64,000 nucleotides of DNA, from positions 310,001 to 374,000 of the forward strand of contig NZ_JAERTY010000003.1 of the NCBI RefSeq assembly GCF_016746095.1. The letters run 5' to 3'. How positions within the stretch are numbered: position 1 is the stretch's first letter; each line of letters opens with the position of its first letter. Both the position numbers and the translations under genes were made by a program. The DNA comes from Sphingobacterium faecale (GTDB taxonomy: Bacteria > Bacteroidota > Bacteroidia > Sphingobacteriales > Sphingobacteriaceae). This document shows positions 8,044 through 16,711 of this stretch, piece by piece. Under the pieces are notes generated by a model. The model ran no database searches. It saw only the letters and a list, made by a program, of their open reading frames with translations, and was not told the origin of the DNA.

Positions 8044-9051
8044 ATGGATAGTATAAATCGACGGAGTTTCTTACATAAAACAGCATACACCTTATCAGGG
8101 TTAGCCCTGAGCAGCTCGCTATCAGGCTTTGACATGGCTCAGCATGAGATAGAACTTTCCCTATTTGACGTCATTATTGTTGGAGGGAGTTATTCCGGCT
8201 TAGCAGCGGCGCTAACCTTAGGACGCTCGCAACGTAAGGTTCTGATTATTGACAGCGGAAGTCCCTGTAATAAAGTAGCACCTCATTCGCACAACTTTCT
8301 AACACAAGATAGCAGACGCCCCAGCGATATCGCCCATACCGCTAAACAGGATGTTATGAAGTATCCCACAGTGTCTTGGCTAGATGACCGTGTGACAGCC
8401 AGTAAATTCCAAAATAACGCATTTACAATACAGACTGCTAATAACAACAAAATACAGGGAAAAAGAGTCTTATTTGCTACCGGTATCCGGGATATCATGC
8501 CCGAATTGCCAGGTTTCTCCGCTTGCTGGGGTAAATCGGTATTACACTGTCCCTATTGTCATGGATATGAGTTTAAGGGCAAGAAAATTGGAATTCTAGG
8601 GGATGCCAATACAGCATCCCATTATGCTCTACTGGTCAAAAATTATAGTCCTGACATTCAGATTTTCAGCCCGCAAAAAGATAAATTCGATACGGCTCAA
8701 CAAGCAGCGTTAACACGAAACAATATTGAAATCATAACGAATCCCATAAGAAAAATACAACATGAAGACGGTTGGTTAAACACCGTCGAGCTCGATAACG
8801 GTCAAAAAATAGCACGCGATGTGCTCTATACCAGACCGCAATCCGAACAACACTGCAGTATCCCTAGCCAACTGGGATGTGAACTGACCGAACAGGGATT
8901 AATCAAGACAAACAGTAACCAACAGACCACTGTACGTGGTATATATGCTTGTGGAGATAATTCTGCGTTCCGCTCTATACCTATAGCTGTAGCTACGGGC
9001 TCGACAGCAGGAGCGGCTATAAATATGGATTTGGCAATAGAATCTTTTTAA
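8044..9051 (+). CDS. Tat-type exported thioredoxin-reductase-like flavoprotein (CPYC)
   Basis: 335 residues. The N terminus carries a twin-arginine-like signal (MDSINRRSFLHKTAYTLSGL) followed by a hydrophobic, Ser-rich stretch. The FAD-binding Rossmann motif VIIVGGSYSGLAAAL is at about 43-57 and a CPYC redox pair (C169/C172, in HCPYCHGYEF) is present. The C-terminal FAD motif GIYACGDNS is clear. The second nucleotide-binding loop reads GILGDANTAS, which departs from the GxGxxA/G pattern of NADPH-dependent reductases. CPYCHGYE resembles the fungal GliT-type thiol oxidases that use oxygen. I infer an exported dithiol oxidase or reductase, last in the thioredoxin operon. Family placement is good; reaction is unproven. 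Confidence 0.82.
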   Translation: MDSINRRSFLHKTAYTLSGLALSSSLSGFDMAQHEIELSLFDVIIVGGSYSGLAAALTLGRSQRKVLIIDSGSPCNKVAPHSHNFLTQDSRRPSDIAHTAKQDVMKYPTVSWLDDRVTASKFQNNAFTIQTANNNKIQGKRVLFATGIRDIMPELPGFSACWGKSVLHCPYCHGYEFKGKKIGILGDANTASHYALLVKNYSPDIQIFSPQKDKFDTAQQAALTRNNIEIITNPIRKIQHEDGWLNTVELDNGQKIARDVLYTRPQSEQHCSIPSQLGCELTEQGLIKTNSNQQTTVRGIYACGDNSAFRSIPIAVATGSTAGAAINMDLAIESF

Positions 9052-9055
9052 CAAA

Positions 9056-9081
9056 AGAGCCTCTATTATAATAGAGGCTCT
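9056..9081. terminator. Bidirectional terminator between redox operon and AraC gene
   Basis: A perfect 11-bp stem (AGAGCCTCTAT) with a TATA loop, followed by T-rich sequence, lying between convergent genes. Confidence 0.8.
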
Positions 9082-9085
9082 AGTA

Positions 9086-10045
9086 TCAATGTTTGTGTTT
9101 TTTTCGAAAGGCTAAAGGTGTCATTCCGGTATGTTTTTTAAAAAAGCGTCCAAAATAGGAATACTCGGTAAAATTCAATGCCAATGCGATCATGGCAACC
9201 GTATCATTCGTTTGTAGCAAACGTGACTTAGCTTCCTGTATCATCTGCTTCTGAATAAAATGACTTGCAGGAAATCCGGTAGCTTCTTTTACTACATCGT
9301 TGAGATAATTAGGATGTACATGTAACAGTTCAGCATACGCACTTACAAAACGCTTTTCTATAAAATGCTCACTCACCAAAAACTGAAATTGTGCTGCAAG
9401 TTGGTCTTTACGGGACAAAGAAAACTGTTCAATACTGGTCTTTCGGTTATAGATACGTTCGGCCTCCAACAAGATTACATTTAAAAACATACGCGTCAGT
9501 AAGTCATCATTGAAGGAAATTTTCTGACAGTTCTCACTAGTCAGCTTCCAGAACAAATGTTCCATCATGCCAACCTCACGTTCAGAAAGTGTAATAAAAG
9601 GCTCTTTGTTAAACTGAAAAAATGGAAACTGATTCAGTTTTATCTGATGCTTGATACAAAGCAAGAAATAATCTGCGTCAAACATACAGTATATTCCTTT
9701 TATATTGTCGCTCCAGGCCTCGACCGCATGAAGCTGATTCTCTCCGACGAAAAACATGGTTCCTGGCTTAAAGAGATATTTCTGGTGCCCAATCACTTCC
9801 TCCATCTCCCCTTCTGTCAACAAGACTATACTATAAAACTTTCTTCGTGTCTGCCGACCTTCAATTTTTCGTTGCCGTATCTTTAAATCTTCTAACTTTG
9901 CGATCTCCAAGAAACCGCTTCCATGCTGATAAGAAACTGAATTGCACTCTTCGCAAAAAGTCGAGGGTGCATCATTCAAGTAGAAGCTCTTGAAATCCCG
10001 CTCATCCCTCAATTCCTTAATATCGTGTTCTTTCATATTCTGCAT
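9086..10045 (-). CDS. AraC-family transcriptional regulator
   Basis: 319 residues. The C-terminal ~100 residues form the AraC double helix-turn-helix, with HPNYLNDVVKEATGFPASHF in the first motif and VAMIALALNFTEYSYFGRFF, then KKHTGMTPLAFRKK in the second. The N-terminal part (about 40-190) looks like a cupin-type sensor (LTEGEMEEVIGHQKYLFKPG, then TMFFVGE). The ligand is unknown. It is convergent with the thiol-redox operon across a shared terminator, so a regulatory link to it is possible but not shown. The start ATG is at 10045, with an alternative ATG at 10036. A weak -7 box (TATTTTTG, reverse of 10116-10123) lies about 70 bp upstream. Confidence 0.9.
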   Translation of the reverse strand: MQNMKEHDIKELRDERDFKSFYLNDAPSTFCEECNSVSYQHGSGFLEIAKLEDLKIRQRKIEGRQTRRKFYSIVLLTEGEMEEVIGHQKYLFKPGTMFFVGENQLHAVEAWSDNIKGIYCMFDADYFLLCIKHQIKLNQFPFFQFNKEPFITLSEREVGMMEHLFWKLTSENCQKISFNDDLLTRMFLNVILLEAERIYNRKTSIEQFSLSRKDQLAAQFQFLVSEHFIEKRFVSAYAELLHVHPNYLNDVVKEATGFPASHFIQKQMIQEAKSRLLQTNDTVAMIALALNFTEYSYFGRFFKKHTGMTPLAFRKKHKH

Positions 10046-10190
10046 TACTATTTTAGATACAACAATGTCCTTTTATGAAGAGTCAAAAGAACGGCAATAA
10101 GCTATAATCTTATTACAAAAATAAACTATTAAACAGGATTTTAAATAGGCATATTATCGTTCATTATGTACTATTTGTTTGATTGTTATC

Positions 10191-10724
10191 TTATTGCTCC
10201 ATAAAATATCGATGTACATCCTTCCAGTCCTGTAAACGTTCAAACCGATGTTCATTGATATTGTGAAAACTATTGAACATTAGACTTATTCCTTTAAAAG
10301 TAAGCAAATTCTTCACATGATCATCGATTAGATAGTCGGTATGGATAATATGCTTATGTCCACAGAAGACAATATTATGCCAAGAGATAAATGGAAAATA
10401 CTCAGCTAACCAGTCTCTTTTTTCCCGAAGGCTCCACGGAAACTCCATCGCTGCCGATACCACAAAAACATCGTATCTATCGTGCAGTTCTTTCACGACC
10501 TCTTGTGCATCCTTTGCTACAGGCAGTGTTCTAAAAAAGCCATCAGAGCCAATGTAACGTCTCACCGCTGTTTTATCGGGAACACATTCTCCTTCAGGTA
10601 ATCCTAACACATCTGCTTCAGTAAGCTGTATACCTGTCTCTTGATGATAATAATTGAGATAATGATCCAGGTTGTCGGCCAAGACCCCATCCATATCCAA
10701 CGCTATTGTTTTTCTATTGTGCAT
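10191..10724 (-). CDS. 5'(3')-deoxyribonucleotidase-like HAD phosphatase (NT5C type)
   Basis: 177 residues of the HAD superfamily. Motif I is ALDMDGVLAD (both catalytic Asp present, about D10/D12), motif II is VVSAAMEF (about 93-100) and the acidic motif IV is DYLIDDHVKNL (about 131-141). The length and the DMDGVLADNLDHYL start fit the bacterial NT5C/5'(3')-deoxyribonucleotidase family, which dephosphorylates nucleoside monophosphates. Its -7 box (TATATTTG, reverse of 10741-10748) lies about 17 bp before the ATG. It is divergent from the DeoR-family gene. Confidence 0.85.
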   Translation of the reverse strand: MHNRKTIALDMDGVLADNLDHYLNYYHQETGIQLTEADVLGLPEGECVPDKTAVRRYIGSDGFFRTLPVAKDAQEVVKELHDRYDVFVVSAAMEFPWSLREKRDWLAEYFPFISWHNIVFCGHKHIIHTDYLIDDHVKNLLTFKGISLMFNSFHNINEHRFERLQDWKDVHRYFMEQ

Positions 10725-10740
10725 ATCTTATAATTTTAAT

Positions 10741-10748
10741 CAAATATA
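10741..10748 (-). promoter_or_regulatory. -7 promoter box for the nucleotidase gene
   Basis: The reverse strand reads TATATTTG, an exact TAnnTTTG match 17 bp before the ATG at 10724. Confidence 0.55.
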
Positions 10749-10841
10749 GCAAAACTTAGAAATATAATGCAAAACATTGCAAACAATAGCAATATATAGA
10801 AGTAATAAATCTTATCAATTTTACATTGCTGCGCGATTATA

Positions 10842-10872
10842 TTGCGTACAATATTGAATTTATGTAGGTTTG
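10842..10872 (+). promoter_or_regulatory. Promoter of the DeoR-family gene, next to the start codon
   Basis: TTG at 10842-10844, a 20-bp spacer and TAGGTTTG at 10865-10872 match the Bacteroidota -33/-7 arrangement. The box ends 4 bp before the ATG at 10877. Transcription would therefore begin at or beside the A of the ATG, with no room for a leader. Confidence 0.55.
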
Positions 10873-10876
10873 TCTT

Positions 10877-11623
10877 ATGTTAAAAGAGGATCGTCATAAT
10901 ATTATTGTTGAAGAGACCGTTACCAATGGCTCGTCTTCCTTTCAATCGCTATCTAAAAAACTAGCTGTTTCAGAGGATACAATAAGACGAGATATCAAAG
11001 AACTTGACAACAAAGGCTTATTACGTGCAGTTCGTGGTGGAGCGGTATCTGTATCCCGTATTCCCCATCATTATCGGGATCGGGAGAATACCGATATCGA
11101 TCAAAAGAAAATTATCGCACAGAAAGCAGTATCACTCATCAAAAGTGGACAAGTGCTATTCTTTGACGGCGGAACATCTGTTTTAGAATTAGCTAAAATT
11201 CTACCCCTAGATTTAAAAGTAACAATCATTACTAATAGTTTTCCAGTAGCTAATGCTATTGAAGACCATCCTACTGCGGAGCTTATTTTTTTAGGGGGAA
11301 AGCTCAATAAAACTTCGTTTTCAACCTACGGCAACGAGACACTGCAAGGTATTGCTAAATTTAAAGTCGATATCTATTTTTTAGGTATATGCAGCATTGC
11401 TCCAGATAAACTTTCCTGCAAAGACCTGGAAGAGGCAGAAACAAAAATTGCTATGATGAGGCACAGCGTCAAAACTGTAGGGCTATGTACTTCGGACAAA
11501 ATAAATAGTGAATCACCCTATTTTGTAGCCCAGACAGGCCACATGCATACCTTAATAACAGAGAACTCCAAAGGTACGCCAGGAACTAAAGCACTAGCAA
11601 GACTGGGAATAGAAATTCTATAG
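10877..11623 (+). CDS. DeoR/GlpR-family transcriptional regulator
   Basis: 248 residues. The N-terminal winged helix (MLKEDRHNIIVEETVTNGSS, then LAVSEDTIRRDIKELDNKGL) is typical DeoR. The C-terminal sensor has DGGTSVLELAK, ITNSFPVANAI and LGGKLNKTSFSTYGNETLQG, the region that binds a phosphosugar in this family. The effector is unknown. A GH1 glycosidase follows 227 bp downstream on the same strand, which suggests control of sugar use. The start matches the conserved family N terminus, yet the only good promoter box abuts the ATG, so the mRNA may be leaderless. Confidence 0.9.
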   Translation: MLKEDRHNIIVEETVTNGSSSFQSLSKKLAVSEDTIRRDIKELDNKGLLRAVRGGAVSVSRIPHHYRDRENTDIDQKKIIAQKAVSLIKSGQVLFFDGGTSVLELAKILPLDLKVTIITNSFPVANAIEDHPTAELIFLGGKLNKTSFSTYGNETLQGIAKFKVDIYFLGICSIAPDKLSCKDLEEAETKIAMMRHSVKTVGLCTSDKINSESPYFVAQTGHMHTLITENSKGTPGTKALARLGIEIL

Positions 11624-11850
11624 TCTCTGATTTCTTCGTAAAAAATTAACCTTTTTACAACATATGATTAACATAAAATCAGTAGATTCATGTAAACATT
11701 ATTCCAAAACAGGATTAATAAATTTACATAGCTATGAAAACAATAATCTACTTTTTTCAGAACGTTGTCTCTCGACTATTTTTAGCCCGGTTCAGCTCAT
11801 TTTATTCGCCACTTCGGTCACAAAGAAGCTAATCGAACAAATTGAAATAG

Positions 11851-13185
11851 ATGTTAATAACTAAAAACACTTTTGGTAAAGATTTTATTTGGGGTGTTTC
11901 TACCGCAGCTTATCAAATAGAAGGTGCGCATGACCATGATGCAAAAGGTCCTTCTATCTGGGATATTTTTGTCCAAAAGAAAAATAAAATTATACATAAT
12001 CAGCATGGCAATATCGCTTGCGATTTCTACTATCGGTATGAAGATGACCTGAAACTGATGCAGAGTCTGCATATTCCTAACTATAGATTTTCTATTGCTT
12101 GGAGCAGAATACAACCTGATGGGATGGGAAACGTAAATCAGGCTGGTATCGATTTTTACAATAGACTTATCGATTATTCCCTTAGCCTGGGAATTACTCC
12201 CTGGATCACCCTCTATCACTGGGACCTCCCCCATGCACTCGAAGAAAAAGGCGGCTGGACAAACCGAGATGTAAAAGATTGGTTTGGCGAGTATGTGGCT
12301 CTCTGTGTCAAGTATTTTGGCGATCGTGTAAAAAACTGGATAGTCCTTAATGAGCCTACTGTATTTACAGCTGCGGGTTATTTTTTTGGAGTACACGCAC
12401 CTGGTAGAAAAGGCTTGAACAACTTTCTAGCTGCGGCGCATCACGCTGCTTTGGCTCAAGCCCAAGGAGGCAGAATCATTAAATCACTGCAAAAGGAAAG
12501 TTATGTCGGCACGACCTTCTCTTGCTCCCATGTGGAACCTTACTCTACGAAGGAAAGGGACATCATTGCCGCGAGAAAAGCAGATGTACTGCTCAATCGC
12601 TTTTTCATTGAGCCTCTATTGGGAATGGGATACCCTACTCAAGAGATCAAGGTCTTAAATCGAATCGAACGCTATATGAAACAGGGCGACGATACGGATT
12701 TAAAATTTGACATGGACTTTATTGGTATACAGAATTATACCCGGGAGGTGATACGGCATTCGCTATTTGTTCCCTTCTTACGTGCTAAGATTGTAAGTGC
12801 AAAAAAACGAAAGGTTGAAACGACGGCTATGAACTGGGAAATCTATCCTGAGTCGATGTACCATATACTTAAAAAATTTGATGCCTACCCGAATATTCCT
12901 CCACTTATTATCACCGAAAATGGAGCAGCATTTGAGGATCTGGTTGAAGATGGCCGTGTCGATGATTTACAAAGGACACAATATCTAAAAGATGTTATCG
13001 AACAGGTATTCCGCGCGAAAAGTGAAGGTGTAAATGTAAAAGGTTATTTTGTCTGGACTTTCTTAGATAACTTTGAATGGGCGGAAGGATATCATCCCCG
13101 ATTTGGACTGGTACATGTTGATTTTAAAACGCAGCAACGTATTATCAAAGCATCGGGACATTGGTACGGCAACTTTCTCCGCTAA
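11851..13185 (+). CDS. GH1 family beta-glucosidase
   Basis: 444 residues, the normal size for a bacterial GH1 enzyme, with no signal peptide (cytoplasmic). The start DFIWGVSTAAYQIEGA is the GH1 N-terminal signature. The acid/base glutamate is E168 in IVLNEPT and the nucleophile is E356 in LIITENG. The aglycone/glycone site contains WDLPHALEEKGGW and, near the C terminus, FLDNFEWAEGY. It hydrolyses beta-linked glucosides or related disaccharides, possibly also phosphorylated ones. The DeoR regulator just upstream is a plausible controller. It ends 15 bp before a strong terminator. Confidence 0.94.
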   Translation: MLITKNTFGKDFIWGVSTAAYQIEGAHDHDAKGPSIWDIFVQKKNKIIHNQHGNIACDFYYRYEDDLKLMQSLHIPNYRFSIAWSRIQPDGMGNVNQAGIDFYNRLIDYSLSLGITPWITLYHWDLPHALEEKGGWTNRDVKDWFGEYVALCVKYFGDRVKNWIVLNEPTVFTAAGYFFGVHAPGRKGLNNFLAAAHHAALAQAQGGRIIKSLQKESYVGTTFSCSHVEPYSTKERDIIAARKADVLLNRFFIEPLLGMGYPTQEIKVLNRIERYMKQGDDTDLKFDMDFIGIQNYTREVIRHSLFVPFLRAKIVSAKKRKVETTAMNWEIYPESMYHILKKFDAYPNIPPLIITENGAAFEDLVEDGRVDDLQRTQYLKDVIEQVFRAKSEGVNVKGYFVWTFLDNFEWAEGYHPRFGLVHVDFKTQQRIIKASGHWYGNFLR

Positions 13186-13200
13186 ATAATTAGCGAAACA

Positions 13201-13230
13201 AAGCCACTAAAGTATGCTCTTTAGTGGCTT
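13201..13230. terminator. Bidirectional terminator after GH1 gene
   Basis: Perfect 12-bp stem AAGCCACTAAAG / CTTTAGTGGCTT with a 6-nt loop, between convergent genes. Confidence 0.82.
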
Positions 13231-13259
13231 TATATTCAATCAAACGAAGTTATTATTTT

Positions 13260-13793
13260 CTAATAGCCCCATTTGACATTCAATTGATGCTTATCGGCAT
13301 ATTTCTTTCCTAAATCATAAACATTCTCGAACAAACCATCTACTTTAGGCAAGTATTCCTTTTCAATTTTTTGAAGAAGTTGTTGTTTTTCTTCATCCGT
13401 ACCCTTGGTATCGCAAAGCTTCGCGTAAGCTGCGTACTCATTTTTATAAACGGGAAGTACCGCTTCAAATAATTGAATAGATTGCTCTTGTAAAACCTTT
13501 GCGTCATCATCGGATACCGTTAACCCCTTGATGTCTTTAATGGCTTTCTCTACCGTTAGGACTTTCAGATTGACAATCTGTTGTGCTTCATCTCCATTCT
13601 TCTTACTAGATGGGATATCAGGGAATTCGACCGTCTCTTGTTGAAGACGTTTGCCAAAAGTTGCCGGATCAAAATCGGCAATCAAATTGGTATTGAGTAC
13701 CACTTGTCCAAAAAATTTATCTGGACTAGCAGACTGACAGGCTATAAAAAATAAACTCGTTAATGTGAAAATAATAAAACGGAACAGCTTCAT
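13260..13793 (-). CDS. Putative lipoprotein, unknown function
   Basis: About 177 residues from the ATG at 13793. The open frame reaches a TTG at 13817, but the ATG gives a compact lipoprotein signal, MKLFRFIIFTLTSLFFIACQ, with the lipobox FIAC. The mature part is helical and charged (QLLQKIEKEYLPKVDGLFEN, then VYDLGKKYADK). No catalytic motif was recognised. It is expected to be anchored in a membrane facing the periplasm or surface. It shares a terminator with the convergent GH1 gene. Confidence 0.72.
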   Translation of the reverse strand: MKLFRFIIFTLTSLFFIACQSASPDKFFGQVVLNTNLIADFDPATFGKRLQQETVEFPDIPSSKKNGDEAQQIVNLKVLTVEKAIKDIKGLTVSDDDAKVLQEQSIQLFEAVLPVYKNEYAAYAKLCDTKGTDEEKQQLLQKIEKEYLPKVDGLFENVYDLGKKYADKHQLNVKWGY

Positions 13794-13885
13794 ATATAAA
13801 TAAATTTTAGTGTGCAAATTAACGAAATCATCAATGGATATTCAAACATTGGTCTACGCAGCATATCGCTCAAATCCCAATCCTC

Positions 13886-14392
13886 TTAAATATCCAACGA
13901 ATACATCAACTCATCATCCGTTGATCCATCTGGCCAAGTAACCTTTTCGGAATGTGTATACACAAAACCAAATCGTTGATTCGCCGCTTTAGAAGCTTCA
14001 TTTCCGGCACGATGCGACACCAGAATAGAACGACAGTTTTTCTGACGTGCCCAGGCCATGCGTTCTTCATAGAATAAAGTAGACACCCCTTTTCCTCTAT
14101 GCTCTGGTTTGATGTAAGAGGAAAACAATAGCGCTTTGGAATGGTCTCCATAAAAAAGGGCCACACCAGTCAGACCAACCAAATTACTTTGATGATACAA
14201 CCCAAAAATTGCCCGGTTGTCATTTTCCAACAAAGTTGACCACTCTTGATCGCTGTAGTTCGATTCTTTTGCATAATTGCTTCCAAACTTGCCAGGTTCA
14301 GCTTGCAGTGCTTCAAGTCGAATATCCTTATATGCTTGCCATTGGTCTGCTGACAGACGTATTAGGTCGTATTGTCCAATATTATTTTTCAC
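13886..14392 (-). CDS. GNAT-family N-acetyltransferase
   Basis: 168 residues with the GNAT fold. The acetyl-CoA-binding motif A region is SSYIKPEHRGKGVSTLFYEE (the RGKG form of R/Q-x-x-G-x-G/A), followed by ILVSHRAGNEASKAANQRFG and FVYTHSE in motif B. The start is GTG at 14392; upstream ATGs are out of frame or closed by a stop. The substrate is unknown. A good -7 box (TATTTTTG, reverse of 14433-14440) lies about 40 bp upstream. Confidence 0.88.
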   Translation of the reverse strand: MKNNIGQYDLIRLSADQWQAYKDIRLEALQAEPGKFGSNYAKESNYSDQEWSTLLENDNRAIFGLYHQSNLVGLTGVALFYGDHSKALLFSSYIKPEHRGKGVSTLFYEERMAWARQKNCRSILVSHRAGNEASKAANQRFGFVYTHSEKVTWPDGSTDDELMYSLDI

Positions 14393-14432
14393 TAATCATA
14401 ATTCTATGATGATACCTCTCTTTAAAACATTA

Positions 14433-14440
14433 CAAAAATA
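14433..14440 (-). promoter_or_regulatory. -7 promoter box for the GNAT gene
   Basis: The reverse strand reads TATTTTTG (TAnnTTTG), about 40 bp before the GTG start at 14392. Confidence 0.5.
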
Positions 14441-14560
14441 AATATTCTAGGCTATTATCGCCTAGGCTTGACTTTATCATTTGTAATTCCATATTATTTT
14501 CCGATTTTTATTTCAGAATTTATTGGTTTGATATTTGTTCTCTAAAATCAAATTCTGGAT

Positions 14561-15664
14561 ATGACGAAATTCTTAACTCTTCCGTTTTACATCAAATTAG
14601 CCTGTACGTTAATCAGCATTATTGCAATTGTCTACATTGCACGTGTAGGTCAAGCCATCATTGTCCCTTTTATTTTAGGAAGCCTTTTTGCCCTGCTGTT
14701 AACCCCACTTGGGTCTTGGATGGAAAGAAAGCTAAGAATGCCTCGCGTCTTAGCATCTCTCATTTCCCTGCTTCTTTTTTTTACTTTACTCATTGGTGTA
14801 GTTGTTTTACTAGGCTCACAGATGACCAATCTAAAGGAAGATTGGCCTGCATTTGAACGGCAAGTGGTGCAAGGGATGGAAGTATTTCAGGATTGGATTT
14901 CCAAAAACCTGCATATCAACTATTCGGATCAGATGGAATACCTTTCTGATACTTTGACCAAATCCGTGAGTCGCGGTACAGCCATACTAGGGGTAGCACT
15001 CCTATCCATGTCTTCCACATTTATCCTACTGGTATTTACTTTTTTATATACCTTTTTCATCTTAGTATACCGTCGTCATGTTGTACGTTTTCTCCTATTA
15101 CTAAACCATGACAGGCATCACAACATTGTGCTTGACATTGTCTCACAGGTACAATATGTGGTAAAGCGTTACCTTATCGGTCTATTTTTGCAAATGATTA
15201 TCGTGGCCACAATGACTTTTATTGCGCTCACGGCTATAGGTGTCAAATACAGCCTAATGCTGGCCATATTTACAGGTATTTTCAACGTACTCCCTTATGT
15301 GGGCATATTTCTTTCTATGTTGATTATTGCCCTGATAACTTTTGCTACCTTATCGTTAATGCATGTCATTCTAGTTTTGGTCGCATTGATTGTCATTCAT
15401 TTTATCGACAGTAACTTTGTCGTACCGAAGATAGTAGGTTCCAAAGTTCAGGTAAACTCCATGGTGGCTATGATGGCTATCTTTTTCGGGGAGCTGCTGT
15501 GGGGAATATCGGGAATGTTTTTGGCCATCCCCATCCTTGCGATCTGTAAAATTGTCTTTGACCGTATCTTAGAATTAAAACCATGGGGATTCCTCTTGGG
15601 AGAAGACGATGACAAAGATCATTATATGAAACTCAAAAAGGAGATCTGTGACAGAAAATCATGA
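14561..15664 (+). CDS. AI-2E family (PerM-like) membrane transporter
   Basis: 367 residues with about seven or eight membrane segments. The N-terminal pair (ACTLISIIAIVYIARVGQAI, then IVPFILGSLFALLL) is followed by a soluble stretch (about 90-145) and a C-terminal bundle. That bundle contains FTGIFNVLPYVGIFLSMLII and the VALIVIHFIDSNFVVPKIVG motif typical of the AI-2E/PerM family. Members have been linked to AI-2 export or cation/proton exchange, so the substrate here is unknown. The last 6 bp overlap the convergent phosphoesterase gene. Confidence 0.88.
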   Translation: MTKFLTLPFYIKLACTLISIIAIVYIARVGQAIIVPFILGSLFALLLTPLGSWMERKLRMPRVLASLISLLLFFTLLIGVVVLLGSQMTNLKEDWPAFERQVVQGMEVFQDWISKNLHINYSDQMEYLSDTLTKSVSRGTAILGVALLSMSSTFILLVFTFLYTFFILVYRRHVVRFLLLLNHDRHHNIVLDIVSQVQYVVKRYLIGLFLQMIIVATMTFIALTAIGVKYSLMLAIFTGIFNVLPYVGIFLSMLIIALITFATLSLMHVILVLVALIVIHFIDSNFVVPKIVGSKVQVNSMVAMMAIFFGELLWGISGMFLAIPILAICKIVFDRILELKPWGFLLGEDDDKDHYMKLKKEICDRKS

Positions 15665-16393
15665 TTTCAATAAGAAATCGGCATAGAAATCAGGAATCTC
15701 ACTGTTGTAGATAGCATCTGCTACAGCCTGTATCGGATATTCCACTTTCTGTATTTCGGCCATTATGCTATCGGCAGAAATAGTCAAAATGGTGTATGTC
15801 GCTTTCCTATCGGCTTCCTTACTACGACCTACTGATCCACAATTGACCAAAAGAGCTTCGGGAAATTGCTGTATGTAGGAATAATGGGTATGCCCCATGA
15901 CGAGGACGTCCATTCCTCCCCTTGCTAATTCTGACAGTATAGCTCCTTTATCATCTTCTTCAAATAGGTATTCTTCATTACTGCTAGGGGTTGCATGCAC
16001 TAATAAAAGACGTTTGAATATACCCTCTACTTTAAAAGTCAGAGACAGTTCAAAAGGAAGGTTGGAAAGCCATAATTTATTTTCTGGAGAAATAGTCCGT
16101 TTGGAGAATGCAATGGCAATATCACGATTTGCGGTCTCTACCGCATCATGATGTGTCAAAGGTACCACCGGATAATCGAAAGCAATCCGTTCATCATGAT
16201 TGCCCAGCAAGCAAGGGATTCCCCGCTGTTTAAATAGAGAAATCACTTCATTGCCCCAAGGTGCAAAGTCCACCAAATCACCTAAACAATATATTTGCGG
16301 TATCCCCCTTTGACGAATATCGGTTAGAACATGTTCTAATGCTGTAAGATTGCCATGGATATCACTAATTATTGCTACTTGTATTGATTTCAT
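15659..16393 (-). CDS. Metallophosphoesterase (calcineurin-like, YfcE-type)
   Basis: 244 residues. Metal-binding motifs of calcineurin-like phosphoesterases are present: SDIHGN (about 10-15), LGDLVDFAP (about 37-45), LLGNHDE (about 62-68) and VMGHTHYSY near 165. A final LVNCGSVGRSK motif matches YfcE-like enzymes. It probably hydrolyses phosphodiesters or phosphomonoesters in the cytoplasm; the substrate is unknown. A -7 box (TATCTTTG, reverse of 16418-16425) lies 25 bp before the ATG. Confidence 0.9.
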   Translation of the reverse strand: MKSIQVAIISDIHGNLTALEHVLTDIRQRGIPQIYCLGDLVDFAPWGNEVISLFKQRGIPCLLGNHDERIAFDYPVVPLTHHDAVETANRDIAIAFSKRTISPENKLWLSNLPFELSLTFKVEGIFKRLLLVHATPSSNEEYLFEEDDKGAILSELARGGMDVLVMGHTHYSYIQQFPEALLVNCGSVGRSKEADRKATYTILTISADSIMAEIQKVEYPIQAVADAIYNSEIPDFYADFLLKS

Positions 16394-16711
16394 CGAATTT
16401 GCTTATTTATGAGAAAACAAAGATACCGAATCATCTTTCTGCAGAGAAGTGTTTTTGGCCTATTCTGTGGTACAATTGGAATGAAAATGTATCTGTCGGT
16501 GATCCAGATTATCTCTCTGAAACCTACATATTGTAAAAAACTTTTGCAATCTCTCAGTAAACATACATACCTCAAAATTAAAGACAGCCGAAGCTACTAA
16601 GCAGGGTACCAAAGGGTTCTTTGAAAAATTATTTGGCAAATAAAAAGTCATTCACAAGTTTTTGTACCTTGGTACGATTTTAGCACGAAAGCTAAAACGA
16701 AAGCTTAGTTT
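16394..16711. other. Intergenic region with divergent promoters
   Basis: 318 bp between divergent genes. The left end holds the phosphoesterase promoter box. Near the right end TACCTTGG (one mismatch from TAnnTTTG) lies about 45 bp before the DUF2339 start and could be its promoter. Short open frames inside show no recognisable features. Confidence 0.5.
16418..16425 (-). promoter_or_regulatory. -7 promoter box for the phosphoesterase gene
   Basis: The reverse strand reads TATCTTTG, an exact TAnnTTTG match 25 bp before the ATG at 16393. Confidence 0.58.

Noticed and set aside
11664..11864. 66-codon frame between the DeoR gene and GH1 gene
   Set aside because: It overlaps the GH1 start by 14 bp and shows no recognisable motif, good start signal or promoter box.
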